NCBI RefSeq assembly: GCF_004122095.1
Contig: NZ_SAWZ01000011.1
Span: forward strand, 62,001 to 126,000
Origin: Pseudoxanthomonas composti
GTDB lineage: Bacteria; Pseudomonadota; Gammaproteobacteria; Xanthomonadales; Xanthomonadaceae
Reading direction: 5' to 3'
Length of the DNA stretch: 64,000 bases
Part shown: positions 37,322 through 45,294 of the stretch, in pieces
How the letters are laid out: each line of letters opens with the position of its first letter
Numbering within the stretch: position 1 is the first letter of the stretch
Notes under the pieces: model-generated
Seen by the model: the letters and a program-made list of their open reading frames with translations, nothing else
The model's database searches: none
Told to the model about the DNA's origin: nothing
Program-made: the position numbers and the translations under genes

Positions 37322-38280
37322 GTAACGCGTTTTCGCCCTGGCAGCAGCGGGCCTACGCGCATGCGATCTCGGCGCTGGATGCCGGTCGCATGGGCCACGG
37401 CCTGATGGTCTGCGGCCCGTCCGGACTGGGCAAGCGCGAGGTGGTGGAAGCGATGGCGCGTTACGTGCTGTGCGGCGGCACGCCAGCGCCGGGCGATCGC
37501 AACCTGCAACTGCTCCACGCCGGCACGCATCCGGACATGCACCGGGTGTCGTTCATCCCCACGCGCGATGGCAGCAAGCTGCGCACCGAGATCGTGATCG
37601 ACCAGATCCGCGACTTGTCGCAGAAGCTCTCGCTGACCCCGCAATACGGGCGCGCGGTGGTGGCCATCGTCGACCCGGCCGACGCGGTGAACCGCTCGGC
37701 CTACAACGCCTTGCTCAAGACCCTGGAAGAACCCGCGCCCGGCCGTTACCTCTGGTTGATCGCCAGCGATGTGATGCGTCTGCCGGCCACCATCCGCAGC
37801 CGTTGCCAGAAGCTGGAGTTCCGCCTGCCGGCGGAGGAGGAAGCCCTGCAGTGGCTGCAGGTGCAGGGCCACGATGCAAAAGCGGCTGCCCAGGCGCTGG
37901 AGGCCGCACGCGGTCATCCCGGGCTTGCCGACGAGTGGCTGCGCAACGATGGCCTGGCGCTGCGGCAGGAAGTGGCGCGCGACCTGGAACGCGTCCGCCG
38001 CGGCGAGGCGGGCACGGTGGAAACCGCGCAACGCTGGAGCGGCGACGAGCACGCGGACCTGCGGCTGCGCCATGCCGCCGACCTGGCCCTGGCGCAGGCC
38101 GCATCGGCTGGCTTGACCGATCCGGCGCGATTGAACAAGCTTGCCCGATGGTTCGACGCGGCCAACCGGACCCGCGACCTGCTGCGAACCACGGTTCGCG
38201 CGGACTTGGCCATGGTCGAGCTGTTGTCGGCCTGGCGTGAGAGCAACAGCGGCCCGTCCGCACATGGAGATCGTCGATGA
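37318..38280 (+). CDS. holB: DNA polymerase III delta-prime subunit
   Basis: 320 residues. HGLMVCGPSGLGKREVVEAMA resembles the AAA+ P-loop but is not expected to hydrolyse ATP; EIVIDQIRDLSQKLSLTPQYG, VVAIVDPADAVNRSAYNALLKTLEEP and SRCQKLEF are classical for the delta-prime/tau family. The zinc-module stretch between ARYVLCGG and HAGTHPDMHRV has one cysteine instead of four. It is part of the clamp loader that opens the beta ring. The start overlaps tmk and the stop overlaps pilZ by four bases. Confidence 0.93.
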   Translation: MSNAFSPWQQRAYAHAISALDAGRMGHGLMVCGPSGLGKREVVEAMARYVLCGGTPAPGDRNLQLLHAGTHPDMHRVSFIPTRDGSKLRTEIVIDQIRDLSQKLSLTPQYGRAVVAIVDPADAVNRSAYNALLKTLEEPAPGRYLWLIASDVMRLPATIRSRCQKLEFRLPAEEEALQWLQVQGHDAKAAAQALEAARGHPGLADEWLRNDGLALRQEVARDLERVRRGEAGTVETAQRWSGDEHADLRLRHAADLALAQAASAGLTDPARLNKLARWFDAANRTRDLLRTTVRADLAMVELLSAWRESNSGPSAHGDRR

Positions 38281-38630
38281 ATGTTCCGGTAGGCGGCAAA
38301 GGCATGCTTTCCCTGGCCGTGAAGGACAAGGCCTCGCTCTACAACGCGTATATCCCGTTCGTGAAGCAGGGCGGCATTTTCGTGCCCACGCCCAAGCGCT
38401 ATTTCCTGGGCGATGAAGTCTTTCTGTTGCTGACCCTGCCCGAATCCAGCGAGCGCCTGGCCATCGCCGGCAAGGTGATCTGGGTGACGCCCGCCGGCGC
38501 GCAGGGCGCCAGGACCGCGGGCATCGGCGTGCAGTTCGCCGATAACGCCGATGGCGAGGCGATCAAGAACCGCATCGAGACCCTGCTGGCCGGCACGCTG
38601 AGCGCCGACAAGCCGACGCACACGATGTAA
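38277..38630 (+). CDS. pilZ: Type IV pilus assembly protein PilZ
   Basis: 117 residues. The PilZ fold is evident in LYNAYIPFVKQGGIFVPTPK, YFLGDEVFLLLTLPE and GIGVQFADNADGEAI. The RxxxR and D/NxSxxG motifs that bind cyclic di-GMP are absent; this is the non-binding PilZ class described for Xanthomonas, which instead contacts PilB and an EAL protein (FimX). Needed for type IV pilus assembly; cytoplasmic. The holB-pilZ pairing is the usual one in Xanthomonadaceae and Pseudomonas. The C-terminus ends SADKPTHTM. Confidence 0.95.
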   Translation: MNVPVGGKGMLSLAVKDKASLYNAYIPFVKQGGIFVPTPKRYFLGDEVFLLLTLPESSERLAIAGKVIWVTPAGAQGARTAGIGVQFADNADGEAIKNRIETLLAGTLSADKPTHTM

Positions 38631-39361
38631 GTCGTCGCCCTACACGTAGGCTCCAAGCCTGCAGTGGAGGGATGGCGATCAAACAGCAGCTCCGTCGCAG
38701 AGCGTAGGTTGCGAAGGTCTCACAAGCATGCTGTGGGAGCGGGATTCAGCTGCGGATGGACTTCGCGGTTTGATTCGGACTTCGTAGGCGAAGCCTTCAA
38801 ACCTGACGCGCGCAGCAGCGGGCCGGCGGCTGGTGGCCGCGGCGAGCGGAGGCAGGTAGCCGAGCGCCCGAGTGAGGGCAGGATGCCCTGATGGAGGGAA
38901 GAGCGGGTACCGACCGCCGGATCGCTGCCTCTCCGACGCCATGGAGCGCAGGCCCTGCACGTGCGACCTGCAGGGCGAGGACAAGTGCTCGGCCAGAATG
39001 CGGGCGCGAAAAGCCGACTTCGCCAAGCAGCCTGGCCCTGAGCCGGGCATGGCTGCTCGGCTCGGTCAGCCATCCATGGCTGACTCGCCGCCGCGGGCCA
39101 TCCATGGCCCGCTTTCCGCCATACCCGACTCAGGGCCAGGCCCGGTAACTGGAGGATCCGGAGGTCTTCAACCCAAAGCCGATGATCCTGAAGCGCGCGG
39201 CAGCGGTTCGGCCGCCGGTAGTCGCGGAGGCGAAGCAAGAGCTGAGCGCCTCACGACGGGGCAGGTTGCGCTGATGGAGGGAAGAGCGGCTACCGGCCGC
39301 CGGCCGACCGCGGTTCTTCCGAGGTCGTGATGGGCGCATACCGCACCGCGATCCTCATGAA
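38631..39361. other. Gene-free region of repeats downstream of pilZ
   Basis: About 730 bases with no supportable gene. From 38732 there is a worn stretch resembling the start of the REP-like unit. 38796-38945 and about 39166-39330 are two diverged copies of one sequence, sharing the 19 bases CTGATGGAGGGAAGAGCGG at 38888-38906 and 39271-39289. Between them lies the structured repeat at 39006-39153. Overlapping open frames on both strands here are spurious. Confidence 0.6.
39006..39153. repeat. Structured dispersed repeat, copy 1
   Basis: A 148-bp unit matched by 57288-57433, with 31 identical bases at 39041-39071 and 57323-57353. Copy 1 can fold as a perfect 13-bp outer stem (39030-39042 with 39129-39141) enclosing two inner hairpins: 39066-39073 with 39076-39083, and 39095-39101 with 39104-39110. 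No coding motif is seen. Confidence 0.75.
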
Positions 39362-39394
39362 CCGCGAAAAGAAAAAGCCGGGCATTGCCCGGCG
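39362..39394 (-). terminator. Rho-independent terminator of the small membrane protein gene
   Basis: On the minus strand GCCGGGC pairs perfectly with GCCCGGC (39377-39383 with 39387-39393, three-base loop), followed by TTTTTCTTTT. It ends the fadB-like transcript. Confidence 0.85.
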
Positions 39395-39417
39395 TTTCAT
39401 CACCGCCACGCTGCTGT

Positions 39418-39591
39418 CTAAAGACTCTTGAGCAGATTGCCCAGCAGCAGCACGACCAGGCCGGCGCAGACCAGCCAGAACGCGTAGGGCACCAGCGCAG
39501 GGATGTAGTGCAGGCGCGCGGCGACCCCGAGGCCGCCGAGCAGGAAGGCGAGGAAGTAGGTGCCCGCGGAGGGCGCGGAAAGATTGAACAT
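39418..39591 (-). CDS. Small membrane protein, two helices
   Basis: 57 residues from ATG at 39591: AGTYFLAFLLGGLGVAARL then VPYAFWLVCAGLVVLLLGNLL, two predicted membrane helices joined by a short turn. No recognised family. It lies 76 bases after the beta-oxidation gene on the same strand and just before a good terminator, so it is probably the last gene of that transcript. Real-gene evidence is the in-frame helices and context only. Confidence 0.6.
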   Translation of the reverse strand: MFNLSAPSAGTYFLAFLLGGLGVAARLHYIPALVPYAFWLVCAGLVVLLLGNLLKSL

Positions 39592-39626
39592 TGCAGGATC
39601 TGTCAGTCTCGGGTGGGCGACATGAT

Positions 39627-39648
39627 GCCCGATCCGACAGGATCGGGC
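39627..39648. other. Stem-loop between the beta-oxidation gene and the small membrane gene
   Basis: GCCCGATCC (39627-39635) pairs with GGATCGGGC (39640-39648) around GACA. No T run follows on either strand, so a stability or processing role is more likely than termination. Confidence 0.45.
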
Positions 39649-39667
39649 GCAGCGCCAGTGTCGGTGG

Positions 39668-41761
39668 TCAGGCCACCGGCTCGCGCAACACCGGGTTGTC
39701 CCAACCCGGACGCGGGGCGAAGCGATCGCCGTAGCGCGCCTGCAGCACCTTGAGCTTTTCCACAAGCACGTCGGCGCCGGTGGCGCGGATGTGCTGGATC
39801 GGGCCGCCACGGAAGGGTGCGAAGCCGGTACCGAAGATCACTCCGGCATCCAGCAGGTCCGCATCGGCCACCGTGCCTTCGTGCAGGCAGGCCACCGCCT
39901 CGTTCAACAGCGGCAGGATCAGGCGGTCTTCCAGGTCGGCCGGTGCCTGGTAGTCTTTGGGAACTTCCGGCTTGACCGCCTTGCTGCCGCGCTCGGTCTG
40001 TTCCCACTTGTACAGGCCCTGGCCGTCCTTCTTGCCGCGCTTGTCCGGTTCCACCGCCTGCAGGGCCTGCGGGATCTGCAAGCCGAGGAAGGGAGCAAGC
40101 TCCTTGCCGACGCCAGCGGCTACATCCAGGCCGACGGTATCGATCAGTTCGATCGGTCCCATCGGCATGCCGAACTTCACCGCCGCCTTGTCCAGTACCG
40201 GCCCGGGGATGCCCTCGGCGTAGGCCGTGGCTGCCTCCAGCATGTACGGGAACAGCACCCGGTTGACCAGGAAGCCAGGGGTGCCGGCCACCGGCACCGG
40301 GAACTTGTCCAGCGCCTTGCAGAAGGCCGCCAGGCGCTGCACGTTGGCCGGATCGAGGCCATCGTGCTGGACGATTTCCACCAGCGGCATCTGCGCCACC
40401 GGGTTGAAGTAGTGCAGGCCGGCGAACTGCGCCGGGCGCTGCAGGTGTTCGCGCAGCTCCACCAGCGGAATCGAGGAGGTGTTGGTGGTCAGCAATGCGT
40501 CGGGTTTCAGGCGCGGCTCGATGCTCTCGTACAGGGCGCGCTTGGCTTCGGGATTCTCGATGATGGCCTCGATCACCAGGTCGGCGCTGGTCACGCCTTC
40601 GCCGGACAGATCGGCCTTCAGGCGCGCGGCCACGGCCGGGCGCTTGGCCGGGTCCTTCACGCGCTTGTCGAACAAGGCCTGGGCGCGAGTCATCGCTGGA
40701 TCGATGTAGCGCTGCTCGCGGTCCTGCAGGGTCACGGTAAAGCCCTTGTAGGCCGACCAAGCGGCGATGTCGCCGCCCATCACCCCTGCACCGATGACGT
40801 GTACGTGCTGGATCGCAGGCGCTGAGGTGCCGCCCGCGTCCTTGCCGCCCAGGGCCTTCAGGCGTTCGGTCAGGAAGAAGATGCGGATCAGGTTGCGCGC
40901 GGTCGGCGTGCCGGCCAGCTTGACCACGCCGCGGCGTTCGGCGTCCAGGCGGCCTTTGATGCCCTTGCCGCCGCTGCGCTCCCAGGTGTTGATAAGGGCG
41001 TAGGGCGCCGGGTACTGGTCCTTGCGCGCCTTGCGCGCGACCTGCTTGGCCATCTGCGGCGCCAGCAGCTTGCGCGCCGGCCAGGTGTTGGTGGCCCAGC
41101 CGGTCAGGCGCTGCTTGAGCGGGCGCTTGCTGCCGCGCAGCGCCAGTGCGGCGGCGGTATCCACCAGCACCGCCTTGTCCACGACCTTGTCCACCAGGCC
41201 CATCGCGCGCGCGGCCGAGGCGGACACCGCGCGGCCGGTCAGCATCAGGTCCATGGCCGCCGGCGCGCCGATCAGGCGCGGCAAGCGGGCACTGCCGCCC
41301 CAGCCCGGGAAGATGCCCAGCTTGGTTTCCGGCAGGCCGATCCGGGTAGAGGCATCGTTCGAGGCGACCCGGTAGCGGCAGGCCAGGGAGATCTCGGTGC
41401 CGCCGCCCATGCAGAAGCCATGGATGGCCGCCACCGTGGGGCAGGGCAGTTCCGCTAGCTTCTGGAACGTGGCCTGGCCACGGCGGATGGCATCGTTCAC
41501 CGTGCCGCGGCGGTCGAATTCCTGGAACTCCTTCAGATCGGCCCCGGCGATGAAGCCGCTGGGCTTGGCCGAGGCGATCACCACCCCCTTGGGCGGGTCG
41601 ATGGCCAGGCGCTCGATCAGCTCGCCCAGTTCGATCAGCACATCCTGCGAGAACGCATTGACCGAGGCCTCGGCCCGGTCCAGCGACAGCACGACCACGC
41701 CGTCCTCACGCTGGGCCGTTTTCCAATGGCTGAATCGCAGCCCGTCGAAGCTCGCCGTCAT
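39668..41761 (-). CDS. Bifunctional enoyl-CoA hydratase / 3-hydroxyacyl-CoA dehydrogenase (FadB/FadJ type)
   Basis: 697 residues from ATG at 41761 (outer candidates TTG 41791 and ATG 41773 are possible). The N-terminal crotonase domain has the oxyanion and catalytic segments GFIAGADLKEF, GFCMGGGTEISLAC and GLPETKLGIFPGWGG, with both glutamates. The second half is the dehydrogenase: NAD motif HVIGAGVMGGDIAAW, NTSSIPLVEL and GLHYFNPVAQMPLVEIV, then two C-terminal helical domains. It performs hydration and oxidation in fatty acid beta-oxidation. No thiolase gene is adjacent, so the complex partner is elsewhere. Divergent from rpoE with 231 bases between. Confidence 0.92.
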   Translation of the reverse strand: MTASFDGLRFSHWKTAQREDGVVVLSLDRAEASVNAFSQDVLIELGELIERLAIDPPKGVVIASAKPSGFIAGADLKEFQEFDRRGTVNDAIRRGQATFQKLAELPCPTVAAIHGFCMGGGTEISLACRYRVASNDASTRIGLPETKLGIFPGWGGSARLPRLIGAPAAMDLMLTGRAVSASAARAMGLVDKVVDKAVLVDTAAALALRGSKRPLKQRLTGWATNTWPARKLLAPQMAKQVARKARKDQYPAPYALINTWERSGGKGIKGRLDAERRGVVKLAGTPTARNLIRIFFLTERLKALGGKDAGGTSAPAIQHVHVIGAGVMGGDIAAWSAYKGFTVTLQDREQRYIDPAMTRAQALFDKRVKDPAKRPAVAARLKADLSGEGVTSADLVIEAIIENPEAKRALYESIEPRLKPDALLTTNTSSIPLVELREHLQRPAQFAGLHYFNPVAQMPLVEIVQHDGLDPANVQRLAAFCKALDKFPVPVAGTPGFLVNRVLFPYMLEAATAYAEGIPGPVLDKAAVKFGMPMGPIELIDTVGLDVAAGVGKELAPFLGLQIPQALQAVEPDKRGKKDGQGLYKWEQTERGSKAVKPEVPKDYQAPADLEDRLILPLLNEAVACLHEGTVADADLLDAGVIFGTGFAPFRGGPIQHIRATGADVLVEKLKVLQARYGDRFAPRPGWDNPVLREPVA

Positions 41762-41923
41762 CGAAGCAACCATCCGTTCACGTATGGACAAGGTCGTTAT
41801 GATCGTGAGCTTGTTTGGCCCGCGTCAAATCCGCATATGGGGAATGGGGCTGCCGGTCGCATCCCCAATAGCGGTTCGAGCCGGGTCGGCCATGGCAGGA
41901 CTGAACTCCTGGCATCCCCCTTT

Positions 41924-41950
41924 GAACTTTTTGCCGCGCAGGCGGTCACA
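41924..41950 (+). promoter_or_regulatory. Sigma-E-like promoter for rpoE
   Basis: GAACTT (41924-41929), a 16-base spacer and TCACA (41946-41950) fit the sigma-E (extracytoplasmic) consensus GGAACTT-N15/16-TCnnA. Start would be near 41957, 36 bases before the rpoE ATG. It implies that rpoE transcribes its own operon. Confidence 0.6.
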
Positions 41951-41992
41951 AGGCACGGCTTCATCGCCGAGCTGACAGGAGTGCAGCCCGGC

Positions 41993-42613
41993 ATGGCCGG
42001 AGACGAAACACCACAGGAGCTGGATCTTGATCTGGTCAAGCGCGTGCAAGGCGGGGACAGCTCGGCCTTCGATGTCCTGGTACGCAAGTACCAGCATCGG
42101 GTCGTCACCCTGGTCGGGCGCTACGTGCACGATTGGAGCGAATCGCAGGACGTGGCCCAGGAGGCCTTTATTCGCGCCTACCGCGCGATCGGAAGCTTCC
42201 GCGGCGACGCCCAGTTCTATACCTGGCTGCACCGGATCGCCGTGAACACCGCAAAGAATCACCTGGTTGCCCACAACCGCCGTCCGCCCACGGACGACAT
42301 CGATGCCAGCGAAGCCGAGCAGTTCGATGGCGGCACGCGCCTGCGCGACACCGATACGCCCGAGCGCGAACTCATGCGCCAGGAGCTGGAGAACACGGTG
42401 ATGCGCGCGGTCGAGCGGCTGCCGGAGGAACTGAGGTCCGCCATCACCCTGCGCGAGGTGGAGGGACTGAGCTATGAGGAAATCGCGCAGAAGATGGATT
42501 GCCCCATCGGCACCGTGCGTTCGCGGATCTACCGCGCCCGCGAGGCGATCGATGCCGAACTCCGTCCCCTGCTTGATACCGCAAGCGCCACTCGCGAGCG
42601 TTCCCGCATATGA
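41993..42613 (+). CDS. rpoE: RNA polymerase sigma factor RpoE (sigma-24)
   Basis: 206 residues from ATG at 41993 with CAGGAG upstream. Region 2 reads VLVRKYQHRVVTLVGRYVHDWSESQDVAQEAFIRAY, including the -10 recognition helix; region 4 reads LPEELRSAITLREVEGLSYEEIAQKMDCPIGTVRSRIYRAREAI. It directs envelope-stress transcription. The stop overlaps rseA (ATGA), so sigma factor and antisigma are co-translated. The order rpoE-rseA-mucD without rseB is the Xanthomonas arrangement. Confidence 0.96.
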   Translation: MAGDETPQELDLDLVKRVQGGDSSAFDVLVRKYQHRVVTLVGRYVHDWSESQDVAQEAFIRAYRAIGSFRGDAQFYTWLHRIAVNTAKNHLVAHNRRPPTDDIDASEAEQFDGGTRLRDTDTPERELMRQELENTVMRAVERLPEELRSAITLREVEGLSYEEIAQKMDCPIGTVRSRIYRAREAIDAELRPLLDTASATRERSRI

Positions 42614-43518
42614 CAGACAAACTCGTACAACACTACGGCCAGCAGCTTTCCGAGCTGATCGATGGCGAACTGGCGCCTGACCAGGCGCGCTTCCTGTTGC
42701 GACGCCTGCAGCACGATGACGAGCTCAAGGGCTGCCTGGAACGTTGGCAGCTCTGCGGCGACGTGTTGCGTGGCCAGGCCACGCACGCCGCGCCCGTCGA
42801 TTTCGCCGCCCGCGTGGCCGCGGCGGTTGCGCAGGAGGCGGTTGCGCCTGCGGGCCGCCAGGCTGGCCGCGGCGGTCGTGGGCTGCTGCGCTGGGGCGGC
42901 GGCGCCCTGGCCGCGTCGGTCGCATTGATCGCCCTGCTGGTGGCACGCCAGGTCCCCGATGCGCCCGGCGCCGCTCCGGCCGGGACCGAAACGCTGGCTG
43001 CGGTGGACCCGGCGCCGGCCGCACCCGCGGTGGCGACGGTGGCCGATGCGTCGGACAGCCAGCCGATCGACCTGCCCGCGAACGACTCATCGCCTTATGG
43101 TCCGTCGGCCCAGGCGGCCTCGAGCGCTGCCGCGGCCGGTCTGGCCGTGGCCAGCGTGGCGCCGCGCCAGGCCCGCGGCGAGCGTCGTGGCAGCGCCACG
43201 CGCACCCAGCAGGTCGCCCGCGCCGCGCAGCAACGCGCGGACGCGCCGCAGCTGGCCACGGCCAACGCGCCGGTGGCGCTGCCTTCGCTGCATCGCCTGT
43301 CCACCGAGGAGGCCATCGCCAAGCGCGACCCGTTCCTGGGCGGCATGGGCGAGCCCGCCGCGCGCCCCTGGCCGCGTTCGGTGCTGCCGCAATATGCCAA
43401 CAGCCCCTACGCCGCGAGCTATGGCGGTGGCAGCGCTGGCTTCTATCCGTTCGAGCCGCAGTTGCGCCAGGCCCCGGCCACGTCGGCCAGTGCGCCGGCT
43501 GCGGATGCCACGCCTTGA
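42610..43518 (+). CDS. rseA: Sigma-E anti-sigma factor RseA
   Basis: 302 residues. The first about 75 residues (LVQHYGQQLSELIDGELAPDQARFLLRRLQHDDEL, then CLERWQLCGDVLRG) form the cytoplasmic RseA_N domain that holds the sigma factor. A single helix (WGGGALAASVALIALLVARQV, about 96-116) crosses the inner membrane. The periplasmic part is long, alanine/proline rich and poorly conserved. Stress proteases should cut it to free RpoE. Longer than E. coli RseA (216). Confidence 0.93.
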   Translation: MTDKLVQHYGQQLSELIDGELAPDQARFLLRRLQHDDELKGCLERWQLCGDVLRGQATHAAPVDFAARVAAAVAQEAVAPAGRQAGRGGRGLLRWGGGALAASVALIALLVARQVPDAPGAAPAGTETLAAVDPAPAAPAVATVADASDSQPIDLPANDSSPYGPSAQAASSAAAAGLAVASVAPRQARGERRGSATRTQQVARAAQQRADAPQLATANAPVALPSLHRLSTEEAIAKRDPFLGGMGEPAARPWPRSVLPQYANSPYAASYGGGSAGFYPFEPQLRQAPATSASAPAADATP

Positions 43519-43562
43519 GGCAGCCGCCCAGGCTCGGCTGATTTCGTTCGCGTGTCGTGCCG

Positions 43563-43581
43563 CCGCAGGCGATGCCTGCGG
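43563..43581. other. Stem-loop between rseA and mucD
   Basis: CCGCAGGC (43563-43570) pairs with GCCTGCGG (43574-43581) around GAT, 31 bases before the mucD start. Possibly an mRNA processing or attenuation structure; no T run follows. Confidence 0.4.
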
Positions 43582-43620
43582 ACATTCCCTTCCGTTCTCC
43601 TGCTTCGAGGCATGTATTCG

Positions 43621-45171
43621 ATGACCCATCCTGTCCGAAACCGCCTGCTGGCCCTGGCCGCCCTGACCGTTCCGCTGGCTGCCTGCGCGCAACAGCATTC
43701 CGAGGCCGCGGCCAGCGCCACGCCAGCCGCGGTGGCTTCCATTGCGCAGAGTTCCGCGCCGCAGATCGTCACCGGCCTGCCGGATTTCACCAAGCTGGTG
43801 GAGCAGGTCGGCCCTGGGGTGGTGAACATCGAGGCCAAGGTGTCTTCCAAGCCGCAGCCCGGCCGCGGGCGGGGCGGTGGCAACGCGCAGGCCGAGGAGC
43901 TGTTCCGCCGCTTCTTCGGCCCGGGCTTTGAAATGCCGGGCATGCCGGACGGGCAGGGCCCGTCGCCGCGTTCGCGCGAGGGCACCTCCCTGGGCAGCGG
44001 CTTCATCATTTCGCCCGATGGCTATGTGCTGACCAACCATCACGTGGTCGACGGCGCCGACACGGTGACGGTGAAGCTGTCCGACCGCCGCGAGTTCAAG
44101 GCCAAGGTCGTGGGCAGCGACGAGATGTACGACGTGGCCTTGCTCAAGATCGACGCCAGCAACCTGCCGTCGCTGCGCCTGGGCAACTCCAGCACGGTCA
44201 AGCCGGGCCAGTGGGCCGTGGCCATCGGCTCGCCGCTGGGGCTGGACCATTCGGTGACTGCCGGCATCGTCAGCGCCACCGGGCGCAGCAACCCGATGGC
44301 CGGCCAGCAGTACGTGCGCTTCATCCAGACCGACGTGGCCATCAACCAGGGCAATTCCGGCGGCCCGCTGCTGAACACCGCCGGCGAAGTGGTCGGCATC
44401 AATTCGCAGATCTTCTCCATGTCCGGCGGCTACATGGGCATCAGCTTCGCCATCCCGATCGACCTGGCGGTCAGCGCGGCCGACCAGATCAAGAAGAACG
44501 GGCGCGTGAGCCGCTCGATGCTGGGCGTGCGCATGCAGCCCATCGATGAGACCCAGGCCAAGGGCCTGAAGCTGCCATCCACCGATGGCGCGCTGGTGGC
44601 CGACGTGGAAGCCGGTAGCGGTTCGGCCAAGGCCGGGATCCAGCCGGGCGACTTCATCACCGCCTTCAACGGCCAGAAGATCCACAGCTACGAGGAACTG
44701 CCGCCGCTGGTAGGGCCGACCCCGGCCGGCACCACGGTCACCCTGAGCATCATTCGCGATGGCAAGCCGCGCGATATCAAGGTCACGCTGAGCGAGCTGG
44801 ACCCCAAGGCGGCCGGAGCCGCGGGCGATGAGCAGGACAGCGCCGCGGACGAGGACGCGCCGGCGGCCGCGACCAACCAGATCGGCCTGCAGGTCGGCGA
44901 GATCGATGCGGCCACGCGCCAGCGCCTGGGCTTGAAGGCCGGTGAGGGCGTGCGCATCACCGGCGTCAGCGACGAGGTGGCGGCCGATTCGCCGCAGCTG
45001 CAGCCTGGCATCATCGTGCTGCAGGTCGGGCGCACCCCGGTCGGCAGCGTGGCCGAGTTCCGCAAGGCCACGGCCGGCTACAAGAAGGGCGATGTGGTGA
45101 TGCTGCTGGCGCGCTCGCCGCAGGGCGGCGGCAACCAGTTCGTGGCGGTCACGGTGGGCGGCAAGGACTGA
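43621..45171 (+). CDS. mucD: DegP/MucD-type periplasmic serine protease, predicted lipoprotein
   Basis: 516 residues from ATG at 43621 (GAGG ten bases upstream; ATG at 43612 would be too close to it). The signal region ends ALTVPLAAC, a lipobox-like sequence with Cys22, unlike E. coli DegP. The trypsin-like triad is His141 (LTNHHVVDG), Asp171 (YDVALLKI) and Ser246 (INQGNSGGPL). Two PDZ domains follow, the first at about 290-375 (MLGVRMQPI onward), the second near 425-510. It degrades or refolds misfolded envelope proteins and would act in the sigma-E pathway with rpoE and rseA upstream. Confidence 0.93.
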   Translation: MTHPVRNRLLALAALTVPLAACAQQHSEAAASATPAAVASIAQSSAPQIVTGLPDFTKLVEQVGPGVVNIEAKVSSKPQPGRGRGGGNAQAEELFRRFFGPGFEMPGMPDGQGPSPRSREGTSLGSGFIISPDGYVLTNHHVVDGADTVTVKLSDRREFKAKVVGSDEMYDVALLKIDASNLPSLRLGNSSTVKPGQWAVAIGSPLGLDHSVTAGIVSATGRSNPMAGQQYVRFIQTDVAINQGNSGGPLLNTAGEVVGINSQIFSMSGGYMGISFAIPIDLAVSAADQIKKNGRVSRSMLGVRMQPIDETQAKGLKLPSTDGALVADVEAGSGSAKAGIQPGDFITAFNGQKIHSYEELPPLVGPTPAGTTVTLSIIRDGKPRDIKVTLSELDPKAAGAAGDEQDSAADEDAPAAATNQIGLQVGEIDAATRQRLGLKAGEGVRITGVSDEVAADSPQLQPGIIVLQVGRTPVGSVAEFRKATAGYKKGDVVMLLARSPQGGGNQFVAVTVGGKD

Positions 45172-45185
45172 TTTGGCCTCCAGAT

Positions 45186-45219
45186 CCCCGCGCCGGCCGC
45201 AAACCCGGCCGGCGCGGGG
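45186..45219 (+). other. Strong stem-loop after mucD
   Basis: A perfect 13-bp GC stem (45186-45198 with 45207-45219) around an eight-base loop, 14 bases past the mucD stop. With no T run it is not a standard intrinsic terminator but may still end or protect the mucD transcript. Confidence 0.55.
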
Positions 45220-45225
45220 CAGGCG

Positions 45226-45234
45226 TGCGATAAT
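45226..45234 (+). promoter_or_regulatory. Extended -10 promoter candidate for lepA
   Basis: TGCGATAAT (45226-45234) matches an extended -10 (TGn plus GATAAT). The start would be near 45241, giving a 54-base leader to the lepA ATG. The -35 position falls in the GC stem and shows no match. The same TGCGAYAAT motif precedes rlmD and nagZ. Confidence 0.55.
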
Positions 45235-45294
45235 GGCGCGTTGACCTTACCGACGGCCCCATCGCCGCCCATGCAGCCCCAAGTTCCTGATTCC

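Noticed and set aside
38872..39330. Overlapping 80-170 residue frames on both strands downstream of pilZ
   Set aside because: All lie in repeat DNA, have basic low-complexity sequence, and similar ones occur in the second repeat copy near 57300.
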